A stretch of DNA of 64,000 nucleotides from an uncultured Clostridia bacterium (GCA_947304585.1 CAMZBI010000002.1:62001-126000); one strand, 5' to 3'; positions 45,290 through 54,052 are shown, counted from the first letter of the stretch. Numbers and translations: made by a program. The notes: generated by a model not told the origin, from the letters alone.

Positions 45290-45318
45290 TTGTATTACAC
45301 GGGAAGAGATAATATAAT
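45290..45318 (+). promoter_or_regulatory. Promoter for the small membrane protein
   Basis: TTGTAT (45290-45295), 17 bp spacer, TATAAT (45313-45318), 29 bp before the ATG at 45348. Confidence 0.7.
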
Positions 45319-45347
45319 CCGTAAGTGAATAAGGCAGGAGGCTGGCT

Positions 45348-45653
45348 ATGAGAAGAGCGACCGGTGACAAAGGGTTTTGGCTTAGTTTTTTGATTAATTT
45401 TGCTTTCAGGTACCAATGGGGGATCCTTGGGCTGCTGATCCTGGTTGCCCATTTTGTATTTCCGGCCATTCCTCTTTGGGTCGCATTTATTCCTATTGCA
45501 GCGTGGGTCCTGCACGCCTTTATCTTGACACTGGTGCTCAGGCTCATCTCAAGAGTTCCCACGGATATATTCACCCAGCGGGAAAACAAAAATCCTTATT
45601 CAAAAAAGACAACGGATTATTACGACGCCAATGACATCGAACCCAAAACCTGA
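45348..45653 (+). CDS. Small two-helix membrane protein, unknown function
   Basis: This 101-residue product has two hydrophobic helices (about residues 20-37 and 41-66) and a polar C-terminal tail that ends in DANDIEPKT. ATG 45348 has AGGAGG 6 bp upstream and its own promoter. I do not recognise the family. It is transcribed against the lipoprotein gene at 45760, with a shared terminator between. Confidence 0.7.
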   Translation: MRRATGDKGFWLSFLINFAFRYQWGILGLLILVAHFVFPAIPLWVAFIPIAAWVLHAFILTLVLRLISRVPTDIFTQRENKNPYSKKTTDYYDANDIEPKT

Positions 45654-45699
45654 TACACAAGGGTCAAATGACTGGCTGCAGTTGAGATTCCGCAATATA

Positions 45700-45739
45700 A
45701 AAAGAGATCCGCAAGACTTAACAGCCCGCGGATCTTTTT
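45700..45739. terminator. Bidirectional terminator
   Basis: AGATCCGC (45705-45712) pairs perfectly with GCGGATCT (45728-45735), with an A-run on the left and five T on the right. It lies between the convergent genes ending at 45653 (+) and 45760 (-). Confidence 0.85.
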
Positions 45740-45759
45740 GATGTTATTTAGTTTTCAGG

Positions 45760-46842
45760 TCAGCCTTTCTTTACGTAGGAGATCAGGTGCAGATCCTTCA
45801 TTGACATGGTGTGATCGAAGGTGGCGATGGTTTCCCAGCCCACGTTCATGCCGTTGAGAATAAGCTGATCAAGACTCTTGGTCTTGAAATAGTTGTCCTT
45901 TTTACCGTATTCGAACATCTGCTCAAGGAAGGGCTTGATGTCTATTGATACGTGGATCCATTCGCCGTCGGGGTTGGGCTTGCCGTCTTTCCAGAGAGTC
46001 TTGCCGGTGTAGATGTACTTGGTACCGATGGAGAAGATCATCGAACCGGAGGCATCCGCTTTACCGCCGTCATATCCGATGTAATTGTCGTTCAGTTCCC
46101 AGCGGTTGTCAAAAAGCTGAAGACCGAACCAGCAAAAATCATTGTTGTCAGGGTTTTTGACGTAAAAATACATCAAAAACTGAGCGGCTCTGACCCAGTC
46201 GCCTTCGATCGGCGTTATGCTGTAATCATCAAGTCTTATGTCAAAAGAGCATATGATCGCATCTGCGCCGCAGCTGAAAAACTCTCTGTTTTCTTTTATC
46301 TTTGAAGCCACCTGGAATTCAGGCTGTTCTATGAGAAGATGAGGCCAGTAATCGCCAAGCTTTGCAGGATTCCCCTGATAGTAGGCAGCTGTGTTGAGCC
46401 TGAATGTGGTAATACCTGTGGCAGGGTCGTACTTAAACAGCTTTGAATAGTTGTCGGTGAGCTCCGTAGCATCCTTGCCAACGGTTTCAGACGTGAGAGA
46501 AGGGCCGGAATCCCACTGGGCAAGGCCCCATTTCGGCGCTTTTGCCTCACCGCCGTAAAAGCTGTGTGTTCCGAGGGTCGTAAACCTGTCGCCGTTGGAA
46601 TGATCTTTCTGGCTGTGTATTTTGATGCCTCTTTCAAATTTCAGATCGGGAATAAGCTCCATGCTGTCATAATCTTCGTACATAAAGGGTGTCGCCTCCG
46701 GAGTTGGTTCCGGTGTCGCTGTTGCTGTTGCTTCAGACACCGGTTCTTTGGTTGGTTCTTTTGGATCTTCTACATCAGGCACTGCACATGACGCCAGAAT
46801 CATGAGAATCGCCAAAAATATTATAAATACTCTTGATTTCAT
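45760..46842 (-). CDS. Lipoprotein of unknown function
   Basis: The lipobox LASC puts the lipidated Cys near residue 19. A stalk rich in Thr, Glu, Ala and Pro (about 25-52) leads to a 300-residue beta-rich domain with many Trp and aromatic residues, as in carbohydrate-binding or jelly-roll proteins. Phrases such as GEWIHVSIDIKPFLEQMF recall glycan-binding concanavalin-like folds. No catalytic residues are evident. It has its own promoter. Confidence 0.7.
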   Translation of the reverse strand: MKSRVFIIFLAILMILASCAVPDVEDPKEPTKEPVSEATATATPEPTPEATPFMYEDYDSMELIPDLKFERGIKIHSQKDHSNGDRFTTLGTHSFYGGEAKAPKWGLAQWDSGPSLTSETVGKDATELTDNYSKLFKYDPATGITTFRLNTAAYYQGNPAKLGDYWPHLLIEQPEFQVASKIKENREFFSCGADAIICSFDIRLDDYSITPIEGDWVRAAQFLMYFYVKNPDNNDFCWFGLQLFDNRWELNDNYIGYDGGKADASGSMIFSIGTKYIYTGKTLWKDGKPNPDGEWIHVSIDIKPFLEQMFEYGKKDNYFKTKSLDQLILNGMNVGWETIATFDHTMSMKDLHLISYVKKG

Positions 46843-46873
46843 TTGAACCTGCCTCTCATATTTTTATACGCCA

Positions 46874-46902
46874 ATTATACTTTTTGTTCATCAAAAACTC
46901 AA
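46874..46902 (-). promoter_or_regulatory. Promoter for the lipoprotein gene
   Basis: On the minus strand TTGAGT (46902-46897), 17 bp spacer, TATAAT (46879-46874), 31 bp before the ATG at 46842. Confidence 0.7.
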
Positions 46903-47086
46903 CATTTTTCATCAAACAAGAGTGCCCTTTGGGTGTTGTCATTGCTCCGGCTTTCCTTATGAAACTGACTCCGTTTGGCAACTTTAGAAAGAACTGTTAA
47001 GCAGGCTGACTTGAGTATAAAAAAGGCTTGTTTATGCAAAAAAAAATAACTCTAATACGTTCGTACCAAAGTCATTTTTGAAAATA

Positions 47087-47169
47087 TGGTGCCGATGACC
47101 GGACTCGAACCGGTACGATTTCTCGCCGCATTTTGAGTGCGGTGCGTCTGCCAATTCCGCCACATCGGC
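47087..47169 (-). tRNA. tRNA-Leu(CAA)
   Basis: Reading the minus strand, the acceptor GCCGATG (47169-47163) pairs with CATCGGC (47097-47091), the discriminator is A (47090) and CCA is encoded (47089-47087). The anticodon arm CCGCA-CTCAAAA-TGCGG gives anticodon CAA. The D arm has TGGCGGAATTGGCAGA, as in leucine tRNAs, and the T arm is CCGGTTCGAGTCCGG. The variable arm is long, as expected for class II tRNAs. CAA decodes UUG. Confidence 0.97.
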
Positions 47170-47484
47170 AATTGATCCGGCGAAGTCTAAAGGGGCCTCC
47201 GCGCCTGGTTATTATAAAATAACCGGGTGCATCTTTGCAAGCCTTTTTTAAAGTTACGGGCCCCATCGGGCTTATCCGGAATACGTTAGACTGTCGCGAA
47301 TGATCTTAAAACCTGCTGGATTGTCGCTCTTTTGATATTCAGAACCCGAAAAGACTCTTAAAGAGTGTTGGATACTCTTTTATTTTCTTCGTAAATTTGT
47401 TAATATCTATTTAGAAAAAAAGAATTGGCCGGTTCAACGAGCCGGCGGTGTTTAAAACTGATTATTATCTAAAAGAAGGTAAAA
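47170..47484. other. 315-bp intergenic region with promoter and small hairpins
   Basis: It holds the tRNA promoter (47211-47240, minus strand). It also holds a GCCGGTT...AGCCGGC stem near 47426-47446, and AAAGAGT (47360-47366) paired with ACTCTTT (47374-47380) before a T-rich run. An upstream ACTCTT (47354-47359) can pair with AAGAGT instead. No open reading frame or named RNA was recognised. It may include the leader of the acetyltransferase gene. Confidence 0.45.
47211..47240 (-). promoter_or_regulatory. Promoter for tRNA-Leu
   Basis: On the minus strand TTGCAA (47240-47235), 18 bp spacer, TATAAT (47216-47211), about 42 bp before the mature 5' end of the tRNA. Confidence 0.75.
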
Positions 47485-48585
47485 ATGGCAAAAGTTACTA
47501 TTGACGGATTATCAGGCGGTTTTGACGGGACCGCTTCAAAAGTGGAAGTCAGGGAAGGGGGAACACTTGTTTCCTCCGGTATTATGACCTTGACGGAGTC
47601 TGCTTTCTTTAACGCAATGATTCCAACTGCTTTGGCAGGAGGCGTCAGCACTCCGCCGGAGCACAGAAGGCACGGATACGTCAGAGAAATGTTCGAAACC
47701 ATTCACCGTACCGCCGCAGAGTCAGGGGCTGCTGTTTCGTTGCTCCATCCTTTTTCATTTCCTTTTTACAGAAAATTCGGCTATGAAAAGGTTTCGGATC
47801 ATCTGATCCTGCGGTTTCCGTCAGAAAAGATCGATTTTGTACCTTATGAGTGCGATTTTGTTCCATGCCTTGAAGACCGTCTTCAGGATCTGATAAGCGT
47901 TTACGAATCTTTTGCAAGGGGCAGGGGGCTTCTTCTGAAACGGTACGCTTTTAATCGTTTTATGGGTGAAAACAAATACATCTGTTATATCGGAGGAAAG
48001 CCATCGGCTTACATTGGCTATGATACGTCGTCCCGTATTGACGTCAACCGCATTGCAGATTCGGTGCTGTATGTAAGAGAATTTGCTTTCGTTTCTCCGG
48101 AGGCTCTGCTGAAACTGTTTTCTTTCCTGAGAGTTCTTCAGGGGGAATTTGAGACGATCGAGTTTTCCAACGCCGCAATGGCGCCTGAAGTGGACATGGT
48201 CCTCAAGGCTTACCACCACACCGCGTACAGAATCGTTCCCGACATCATGGCAAGGCCACTTAATACCCTGAAGCTGCTCACCGCCAATACTTACCCCCGT
48301 GAAGAGGGGCGGTTTACCGTTAAAATCAACGATACACTTCCGACGGTGGCCGGGTGTTTTACTGTCGAATTTGGCGGAGGCGACGTGTCAATAAAGGAAA
48401 ATGTCCGTGAGCCTGATATAGTCCTTTCGCCGGGAATTTTTGCAAGACTTGTTTACGGATATGACGGTGCCACGGAACTGAATGCGGGATATTTGGAAGG
48501 CGTTGAGCTGACCGGCCTTGGCGGAGCCGGAGATTTCTTCAGAGCTTTTCCGAGAAGACCGTCAGGGGTGTTTGAACACTTCTGA
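47485..48585 (+). CDS. GNAT acetyltransferase, Eis-like
   Basis: The 366-residue protein has the three-part layout of Eis proteins. The N-terminal GNAT domain has the acetyl-CoA loop RRHGYVREMF and the strand VSTPPEHR. A second degenerate GNAT domain follows, then a C-terminal SCP2-like sterol-carrier fold (about 280-365). Eis proteins acetylate aminoglycosides or other amines. Clostridial relatives have no known substrate. ATG 47485 follows AGAAGGT. It stands alone with a hairpin-bearing 5' region. Confidence 0.85.
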   Translation: MAKVTIDGLSGGFDGTASKVEVREGGTLVSSGIMTLTESAFFNAMIPTALAGGVSTPPEHRRHGYVREMFETIHRTAAESGAAVSLLHPFSFPFYRKFGYEKVSDHLILRFPSEKIDFVPYECDFVPCLEDRLQDLISVYESFARGRGLLLKRYAFNRFMGENKYICYIGGKPSAYIGYDTSSRIDVNRIADSVLYVREFAFVSPEALLKLFSFLRVLQGEFETIEFSNAAMAPEVDMVLKAYHHTAYRIVPDIMARPLNTLKLLTANTYPREEGRFTVKINDTLPTVAGCFTVEFGGGDVSIKENVREPDIVLSPGIFARLVYGYDGATELNAGYLEGVELTGLGGAGDFFRAFPRRPSGVFEHF

Positions 48586-48643
48586 TCTGCTTTTCAATAG
48601 TTATTGATACAATAATTCCTTGATAATAACACACGGAGGAAAC

Positions 48644-50359
48644 ATGAGAAAGTGTATCGCTTGCGGCAATGATATTGGCGATAACTGCCTTTTCTGCAGC
48701 TTTTGCGGCACAAAACAGGCCGTTTCTGTTGCGGAAGATCCTCAATCTGACACAGTTATGTGGGGTGTGCCTGTATCCGAAAACATAACGGAACCGTTTC
48801 CGACGGCCGGTGAAAGCACTTGTTCGAACGCAACCGCAGACGCGCCTGCAGAAGAGAAGGTAGCAGTATCTGTGAATGATCCGGGAAACAATAACAGAAG
48901 GAGAAGTAAAAGGAAAAAGATCCTCCTTGCCATTTTAATCCCTTCGCTGTCTGTCCTCCTTGTATCTGTTCTGACTATACTGTTTATTGCAATTTTCCTT
49001 AATAATTTTTATTTTTCTCAGTTTTCGCCTCCCGAAGGAGAAATCAAAACGGTTTTACAGAGTCAGACTCTTTATATCATTAATGAAGCCGGAGAAATCA
49101 CAAAGGTTAACGATGTTACCTACTACAATTATACTGTATGCGGATCCGGCAAAAGGGCTCTTCTCAAGGTCTATTTCACAGACGACAACAGAAAGCTGCT
49201 CTATTATGACGGACATTCCGTCAGGGAATTTGCCGAATATATACCAAGCGATTTTGAAGCGGGATTCCTCTCACATAACGGGACAGCTTTCTATTATAAA
49301 TACTTTCCGAATGATGATGACTCTTACATTGTAAGATCATCGTGTTTTATTTACGAGCATCATAGATTTGATGATAGATATTCTGCATATTCGCCCGACG
49401 GGAAAACGATTTCTTACACAAAAGGAGGAAATGTTCCCCGCGAATACTATTATCACAACGGTGAAATCGAACTGGGGCGGGAAAAAACAGTCAGGGCAAT
49501 TGCCAATGATGCCAAATACATCTATTATTACAACATCATAAGCGATGCATTTTATGTACAGCTTGGCGATGACAACACTGCGAGGGTCAGGCTGTCCCCG
49601 GAAGGCCGTACTGACGTGAATGATCTGATCTTTAACTATGATCTGTCCGAGGCGGTTTTTTACAGCGGAGGAGAGACATATATTTCAGTTAACGGAAATG
49701 CCCCTTTTAAAATTGCTTCTGAAGTCATCTGTCCGCTGACCGGAAAAATCGACAACCGGGATATTGACGTTTACGGTATCAACAGCTTTAAAGGAAAATT
49801 CTGCTCCGTAGGAGAGAGTCTGACAATCAACGGAAATTCAGTTATCGGTAAGGGATACATTGGATTTATAAGCGATGATTATACCGTGAAAGTTATAGAG
49901 GGTTCGTACGGGTTTAAAAAGTTCTTTGTCTCAGACGACGGGACAACGGTTTTCTTCCAAACCATGAATGCGATCTACAAGATCAATACTGATAATGTTC
50001 AGGCAGAACCGGTGAAGATCACAGAAGGCAAATATCTGGATTTTTACGGCATTATGGGAAACAGTACAATAGTGTACGTCTCAGACGGCAAGCTTTTTGC
50101 CAAGACAGGAACCGATGAAGCCATACTTTTGCATTCCGGGACTGGTTCGTTACGGGCTCCGTCTTTTTTTAAAGACAAATTGTACTTTGTAAAATCCGGA
50201 AAGCTGTATTACTTCCGGGAAGATGGAGAAGTACTGTGCGAGATAACCTCTGTCAAATCTGTGCAAATAATTGATGCCGGAAGAGAAATACTCGTTGTAG
50301 GAACAGGCAGCGGATATCTATACTCGACCAACGGCTATGATTTTCACGAGGTTAAATAA
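48644..50359 (+). CDS. Zinc-ribbon protein with one membrane helix and a propeller-like domain
   Basis: Residues 2-22 form a double CxxC zinc ribbon (CIACGN, CLFCSFCG). A basic stretch and one transmembrane helix follow at about 84-112. The 460 residues beyond it repeat strand patterns (for example KYIYYYNIIS, KLYYFREDGEVL) as in a beta-propeller outside the membrane. Many clostridial genomes hold such inside-out proteins (DUF5050-like), with unknown function. ATG 48644 follows CGGAGG. The in-frame start at 48620 has no site. Confidence 0.75.
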   Translation: MRKCIACGNDIGDNCLFCSFCGTKQAVSVAEDPQSDTVMWGVPVSENITEPFPTAGESTCSNATADAPAEEKVAVSVNDPGNNNRRRSKRKKILLAILIPSLSVLLVSVLTILFIAIFLNNFYFSQFSPPEGEIKTVLQSQTLYIINEAGEITKVNDVTYYNYTVCGSGKRALLKVYFTDDNRKLLYYDGHSVREFAEYIPSDFEAGFLSHNGTAFYYKYFPNDDDSYIVRSSCFIYEHHRFDDRYSAYSPDGKTISYTKGGNVPREYYYHNGEIELGREKTVRAIANDAKYIYYYNIISDAFYVQLGDDNTARVRLSPEGRTDVNDLIFNYDLSEAVFYSGGETYISVNGNAPFKIASEVICPLTGKIDNRDIDVYGINSFKGKFCSVGESLTINGNSVIGKGYIGFISDDYTVKVIEGSYGFKKFFVSDDGTTVFFQTMNAIYKINTDNVQAEPVKITEGKYLDFYGIMGNSTIVYVSDGKLFAKTGTDEAILLHSGTGSLRAPSFFKDKLYFVKSGKLYYFREDGEVLCEITSVKSVQIIDAGREILVVGTGSGYLYSTNGYDFHEVK

Positions 50360-50433
50360 AGCCTGCACGGGCATAAGCGGTCATAAGTATTGAAATGTGT
50401 TCCCCGACCAATACGACCCGGCCTGTCAGGTTA

Positions 50434-51312
50434 TCAGTCAAGATATAACGGGACGATCTCCTTGTTTACAGTTTCAAGCGGCACGTCGTGACCGAGTACT
50501 GAAAAGGAGATCTTTTTTTCAGGAAATACATAGACTGCCTGGCCAAGCATTCCGGCGGTCATAAACCATCTGCCGTCTGCAGAATTTGTGAATCCGTATC
50601 CGTAACATCCTTTTTTGCCCCGGGCTTTTGTAATCCATTCCTCTGAGAGCAGCCGTTTTCCCTTATACACACCTCCGCAGGAGAGCATGAGCCCGCAAGC
50701 CGCAAGGTCTCTTGCCCTGACAAACAGGCCGGTGCCGCAAAGCGTGTGATTCATAGGACAAACTCCCCAGGCGTTGCCCCGCCATTCAAGGGGGTTGAAC
50801 AACCTCTCCTGGAGGAATGCCCCACAGGTCATCCCCGTTAGTTTTTCCACGACTCTGCCAACAAGATAATAATTTGTGTCGCAATAAATAAAAGGACCTT
50901 TCCCGGGCTTGTAGACAATTGGTTTGGAGAGAAAATAATTCAAAAAATCACTTTTCCCGTCAGCCCAGAAGTCCATGACGTCAATGTCTATATTTGCATC
51001 CTGGGGCACCCCTGTTTTGTGGGTCATCACGTCTTTCAGCTTGACGTTTTTCCATCCGGGATGAAAATCTGAAGGAAAAAGTTCCGGAATGAGATCGTAG
51101 ATATTGTCTTCATCACTGATCTTTCCTTCATCGACAAGCATTCCCACAGCGCAGCCTGTGATCGATTTGGATATGGAGTAAATGTTGTGGGCACCTTGAC
51201 CTGGACGGAACATGTGTTCTTTGAAACTGTCCTCTGTCATTTCAGCGGTCATATACGTTCCGGAACAGATGTTTGAAAGAAGTTCTGTGAGCTTTTCAAA
51301 AGGCGTGTTCAT
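50434..51312 (-). CDS. Serine hydrolase of the beta-lactamase/transpeptidase-like family
   Basis: The 292-residue protein has the SxxK motif S46-I-S-K49 and a likely Tyr-x-Asn-type motif in YCDTNYYLVG. GYGFTN and the C-terminal strand follow the class C beta-lactamase fold. No signal peptide is present, so it is expected in the cytosol, and it may act as an esterase or peptidase. It lies downstream of cysK on the same strand, 117 bp away, and may be cotranscribed. Confidence 0.85.
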   Translation of the reverse strand: MNTPFEKLTELLSNICSGTYMTAEMTEDSFKEHMFRPGQGAHNIYSISKSITGCAVGMLVDEGKISDEDNIYDLIPELFPSDFHPGWKNVKLKDVMTHKTGVPQDANIDIDVMDFWADGKSDFLNYFLSKPIVYKPGKGPFIYCDTNYYLVGRVVEKLTGMTCGAFLQERLFNPLEWRGNAWGVCPMNHTLCGTGLFVRARDLAACGLMLSCGGVYKGKRLLSEEWITKARGKKGCYGYGFTNSADGRWFMTAGMLGQAVYVFPEKKISFSVLGHDVPLETVNKEIVPLYLD

Positions 51313-51429
51313 AGTCAGTGTTATATTTCAATTCGATTTAAAGATCATTTTTCCGTGAACGGAAGCAGTTGATCTCTGCTCCGGAGATTTTACTACAGTG
51401 GAGGATAGCTCTTTCGAAAACTCTATCTG

Positions 51430-52353
51430 TTATTCAAACAAGGGCGTGGAATAATATCTGTCTCCGCTGTCGGGAAGCAGAGCAACTATGACTTTTCCGG
51501 CATTTTCAGGTCTTTTGGCCAACTTGAGAGCAGCGCTGAGGGCTGCACCTGAGGAGATTCCCGCCGATATGCCTTCTGATTTTGCCAACATTTTTCCTGC
51601 GCTGATTGCGTCAGCGGTTGAGACTGTGATTATCTCGTCAATGACGTCTCTGTTAAGAACAGCAGGCACAAAATTTGCCCCTATGCCCTGTATGCCGTGG
51701 GGACCGGAGATATTCTTTGAGAGGAGAGGGGATTCTTCGGGCTCAACCGCAATGATCTTGATCTTCGGATCTTTTCCTTTCAGATATTCGCCGACTCCTG
51801 TGACGGTGCCGCCTGTACCCACTCCGGCGACAAAAATATCGATTTTTCCCGCTGTGTCTCTCCAAATCTCAGGTCCTGTGGTTTCTCTGTGGGCCTTTGG
51901 GTTTGCGGGGTTGTCAAACTGTCCGGGTATGAAACTGCCGGGAATGCTTTCGGCAAGTTCTTTGGCTCTCTTTACAGCTCCCGCCATGCCTTCGGACCCC
52001 TTCGTAAGCTCGATCTCTGCGCCGTACGATCTAAGAATATTGATCCTTTCCCGACTCATTGTTTCCGGAATTGTCAATATGATTCTATATCCCTTCGATG
52101 CGGCTATTGCGGCAAGACCTATTCCGGTGTTGCCTGACGTCGGCTCGATTATGGTCGATCCGGCTCTCAGAAGACCTTTTTCTTCGGCGTCTTCGATCAT
52201 TGATCTTGCCACCCGGTCTTTTGAGCTTCCTGCGGGATTAAAGCTTTCGACTTTGACCAGTATTTCGGCATCAAGTCCCAGGCTTTTTTCGATGTTTGTA
52301 AATTCTATAAGCGGAGTGTTTCCGATAAGTTCGGTTATTCCTTTACAAATCAC
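51430..52353 (-). CDS. cysK: Cysteine synthase A
   Basis: This PLP enzyme makes cysteine from O-acetylserine and sulfide. The PLP Lys is in NPAGSSKDRVA, the phosphate-binding loop in EPTSGNTGIG, and the glycine loop in GVGTGGTVTGVG. The CysE-contact and C-terminal regions are intact. GTG 52353 is chosen. The longer reading to 52401 would place its start on the promoter at 52390-52417, and GTG gives the usual ending of the first strand, ITELIGNTPL, near residue 10. GGGAG lies 11 bp upstream. The length of 307 residues matches the family. Confidence 0.92.
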   Translation of the reverse strand: MICKGITELIGNTPLIEFTNIEKSLGLDAEILVKVESFNPAGSSKDRVARSMIEDAEEKGLLRAGSTIIEPTSGNTGIGLAAIAASKGYRIILTIPETMSRERINILRSYGAEIELTKGSEGMAGAVKRAKELAESIPGSFIPGQFDNPANPKAHRETTGPEIWRDTAGKIDIFVAGVGTGGTVTGVGEYLKGKDPKIKIIAVEPEESPLLSKNISGPHGIQGIGANFVPAVLNRDVIDEIITVSTADAISAGKMLAKSEGISAGISSGAALSAALKLAKRPENAGKVIVALLPDSGDRYYSTPLFE

Positions 52354-52389
52354 GGCAGTATCAACTCCCTTTCGTCTTTGTTCAAAGCA

Positions 52390-52417
52390 ATTATATCTCA
52401 ATTCTTTCCTTTTTCAA
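52390..52417 (-). promoter_or_regulatory. Promoter for cysK
   Basis: On the minus strand TTGAAA (52417-52412), 16 bp spacer, TATAAT (52395-52390). The 5' leader would be only about 30 nt. It overlaps the end of the polymerase gene's flank. Confidence 0.7.
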
Positions 52418-52423
52418 CATCAT

Positions 52424-53722
52424 TTAGTTATTATCAGATACGTCTCCGTCCCCGTAACCGGCCCGGTGGCCTCCTATGAATCCGTTTCTCTCCCGCTGAG
52501 TGCCCTCCGGAAGATAGTTCATTCCTGTCAGGACAGAGTTCTTTCCGTATCTTTCATTAATAAAAATTTTTGCTCTCTGTACGGCCCGCTCTTTTTCGGC
52601 AAGGTCCGGGTCTGTGAAAAGATCGTAACCCTCGCAGCCTTCGTCGGAAACGTCGTCAAAGCTGATCCCAAGGCGTCTTACGGGCACAACTCCGTCTCCG
52701 CATACTGCTCTGTCGTACAGCTCGGCAACTGCAGGACGTATCTTTGACGCGAGGTTAGTGGCGGAGAGCAGCCTTACGGAGCCGCCGTCCGGCGGTTTGA
52801 GATCCCTCGAATAACCCGCAAATATACTGATTTTTTTCGTTATAACTTTTCTTCTCATCATCTCTTCGGCTCCGTTTACCGCCATTTCCAGCATTACCGT
52901 TCTTGCTTCCCGGAGGGTGTAATCTCTCGGCAGGATCTGGGAGAAGGAAACGGAACGTGACTTGGTCTTATAACTTTTAATGTCCGATATAAGGCAGGGC
53001 TCTCTTCCCCAGGCGTGGTCAATGAGAAGCTCGGCGTTTTTACCGAAAATCTTATATACAAGTGCTGCGGGAAGTTCGGCGATCCCTTTCATGTCGAATA
53101 CTCCGTATCTTTCAAGGCGCTTGGCTGTGCCGGAGGCGACCATCCAGAAATCCGTAATAGGGCGGTGAGTCCAAAGCTCTTTCCTGTATTTTTCCTCGTC
53201 AAGATAACCGATATGGTCTTTCGAGTGTTTGGCGGTTATATCAAGAGCGATCTTTGACAGGTAAAGGTTTGTGCCAATGCCTGCCGTTGAGGGAATGCCG
53301 CATTTCGAGGCGATCTCATTCATTAGCAGCTTCGCCAGTTCCGCTGGAGTTTTTCTGTAAAGATCGAGATAGGCGGTCACGTCAAGAAAGGATTCGTCGA
53401 TCGAGTAAACGTGTATATCCGAAGCTGCAATGTAGTCAAGGTAAAGAGAGTAAATATCCGCCGCGTATTCAATGTAGAGAGCCATTCTCGGTGGAGCGAC
53501 TATGTATTTAACGTCTGCCGGGATCTCTGACAGCCTGCATCTGTTTTTTACGCCAAGAGCCTTCATCTTGGGCGAGATTGCAAGACAAAGGGCATTCGTA
53601 CCACGGGTGAGATCGGCCACGGCAAGGTTCGTCTCAAAGGGATTCAGGCCCCTTTCCGCACATTCCACGGATGCGTAGAAAGATTTCATATCTATGCAAA
53701 AATACGTCTTCTGCAAAGACAC
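52424..53722 (-). CDS. Y-family DNA polymerase (UmuC/YqjW-UvrX type)
   Basis: This translesion polymerase has 432 residues. Catalytic Asp and Glu are in CIDMKSFYASVE (D11) and YSIDESFLD. GIGTNLYLSKIALD and the little-finger region follow. The C-terminus has the MNYLPEGT-x-RERNGFIGGHRAG block seen in Firmicutes YqjW/UvrX proteins. GTG 53722 is chosen: CAGGGAGG lies 9 bp upstream, and the TTG at 53746 would lie before this site. A strong promoter with an SOS-like dyad (53858-53910) lies about 150 bp upstream, separated by four 18-bp repeats. Expected role is damage-induced bypass synthesis. Confidence 0.9.
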   Translation of the reverse strand: MSLQKTYFCIDMKSFYASVECAERGLNPFETNLAVADLTRGTNALCLAISPKMKALGVKNRCRLSEIPADVKYIVAPPRMALYIEYAADIYSLYLDYIAASDIHVYSIDESFLDVTAYLDLYRKTPAELAKLLMNEIASKCGIPSTAGIGTNLYLSKIALDITAKHSKDHIGYLDEEKYRKELWTHRPITDFWMVASGTAKRLERYGVFDMKGIAELPAALVYKIFGKNAELLIDHAWGREPCLISDIKSYKTKSRSVSFSQILPRDYTLREARTVMLEMAVNGAEEMMRRKVITKKISIFAGYSRDLKPPDGGSVRLLSATNLASKIRPAVAELYDRAVCGDGVVPVRRLGISFDDVSDEGCEGYDLFTDPDLAEKERAVQRAKIFINERYGKNSVLTGMNYLPEGTQRERNGFIGGHRAGYGDGDVSDNN

Positions 53723-53762
53723 AAACACACGCCTCCCTGTTGTCAAAATAATTTCTCCTGCA

Positions 53763-53834
53763 GAACCTCAATCTCCGGCAGAGAACAAAGTTCCGGCACC
53801 ACTTCAATCTCCGGCAGCGCTCAAAGTTCCGGCA
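53763..53834. repeat. Four 18-bp tandem repeats in the polymerase leader
   Basis: Four contiguous 18-bp units, ending in CCGGCA on the + strand, alternate between AATCTCCGGCA and AAAGTTCCGGCA forms (two of each). A partial fifth unit follows on the left. They lie between the polymerase promoter and its ATG/GTG, so they are transcribed as leader RNA. On the minus strand in one frame they encode x-L-P-E-[L/I]-x hexapeptides, broken by an in-frame TGA at 53821-53823. Confidence 0.85.
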
Positions 53835-53857
53835 GCGAACCTGCAAAATTCCACATA

Positions 53858-53873
53858 CGGAACAAATATTCCG
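53858..53873. promoter_or_regulatory. SOS-box-like dyad at the polymerase promoter
   Basis: CGGAACAAATATTCCG has perfect CGGAA/TTCCG arms, and GAACAAATATTC differs at one base from the Gram-positive LexA box GAAC-N4-GTTC. It lies just downstream of the -10, across the expected transcription start on the minus strand. Confidence 0.55.
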
Positions 53874-53881
53874 CCACTACC

Positions 53882-53910
53882 ATTTTACAACCTCCGGAAT
53901 CCGTTGTCAA
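53882..53910 (-). promoter_or_regulatory. Promoter for the Y-family polymerase
   Basis: On the minus strand TTGACA (53910-53905), 17 bp spacer, TAAAAT (53887-53882). The -35 is a perfect consensus. Start is expected near 53875, inside the SOS-like dyad. The leader would be about 150 nt and carries the 18-bp repeats. Confidence 0.75.
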
Positions 53911-54052
53911 GGGGCAATTTTCAAACCCGGCAAAACTTTTTGGCAAAATTTTCAGAAGCTCCGTCAGGAGAACTCTGGGGAGGAACAGTCAAGTAACCGT
54001 CCGTGTAAGCTCGGAAACGCAGATGAAAAGACGATCAAAAATAATGAAATGA

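Noticed and set aside
51488..52747. A 419-codon open frame on the + strand opposite cysK and the polymerase gene
   Set aside because: It is the mirror of two well-supported genes, rich in Ser/Pro with no motif and no ribosome-binding site.
53763..53834. CRISPR array
   Set aside because: Units are contiguous 18-bp tandem repeats with no unique spacers and no cas genes.
53821..53883. A 20-codon ORF with GGAGG before its ATG, upstream of the polymerase on the - strand
   Set aside because: Its ATG overlaps the -10 element of the polymerase promoter, so the message would start after it. It is kept only as part of the repeat finding.
53694..53996. A + strand frame with PAEPQSPAENKVPAP-like repeats
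   Set aside because: It is the reverse reading of the 18-bp repeats and polymerase start, with no ribosome-binding site.
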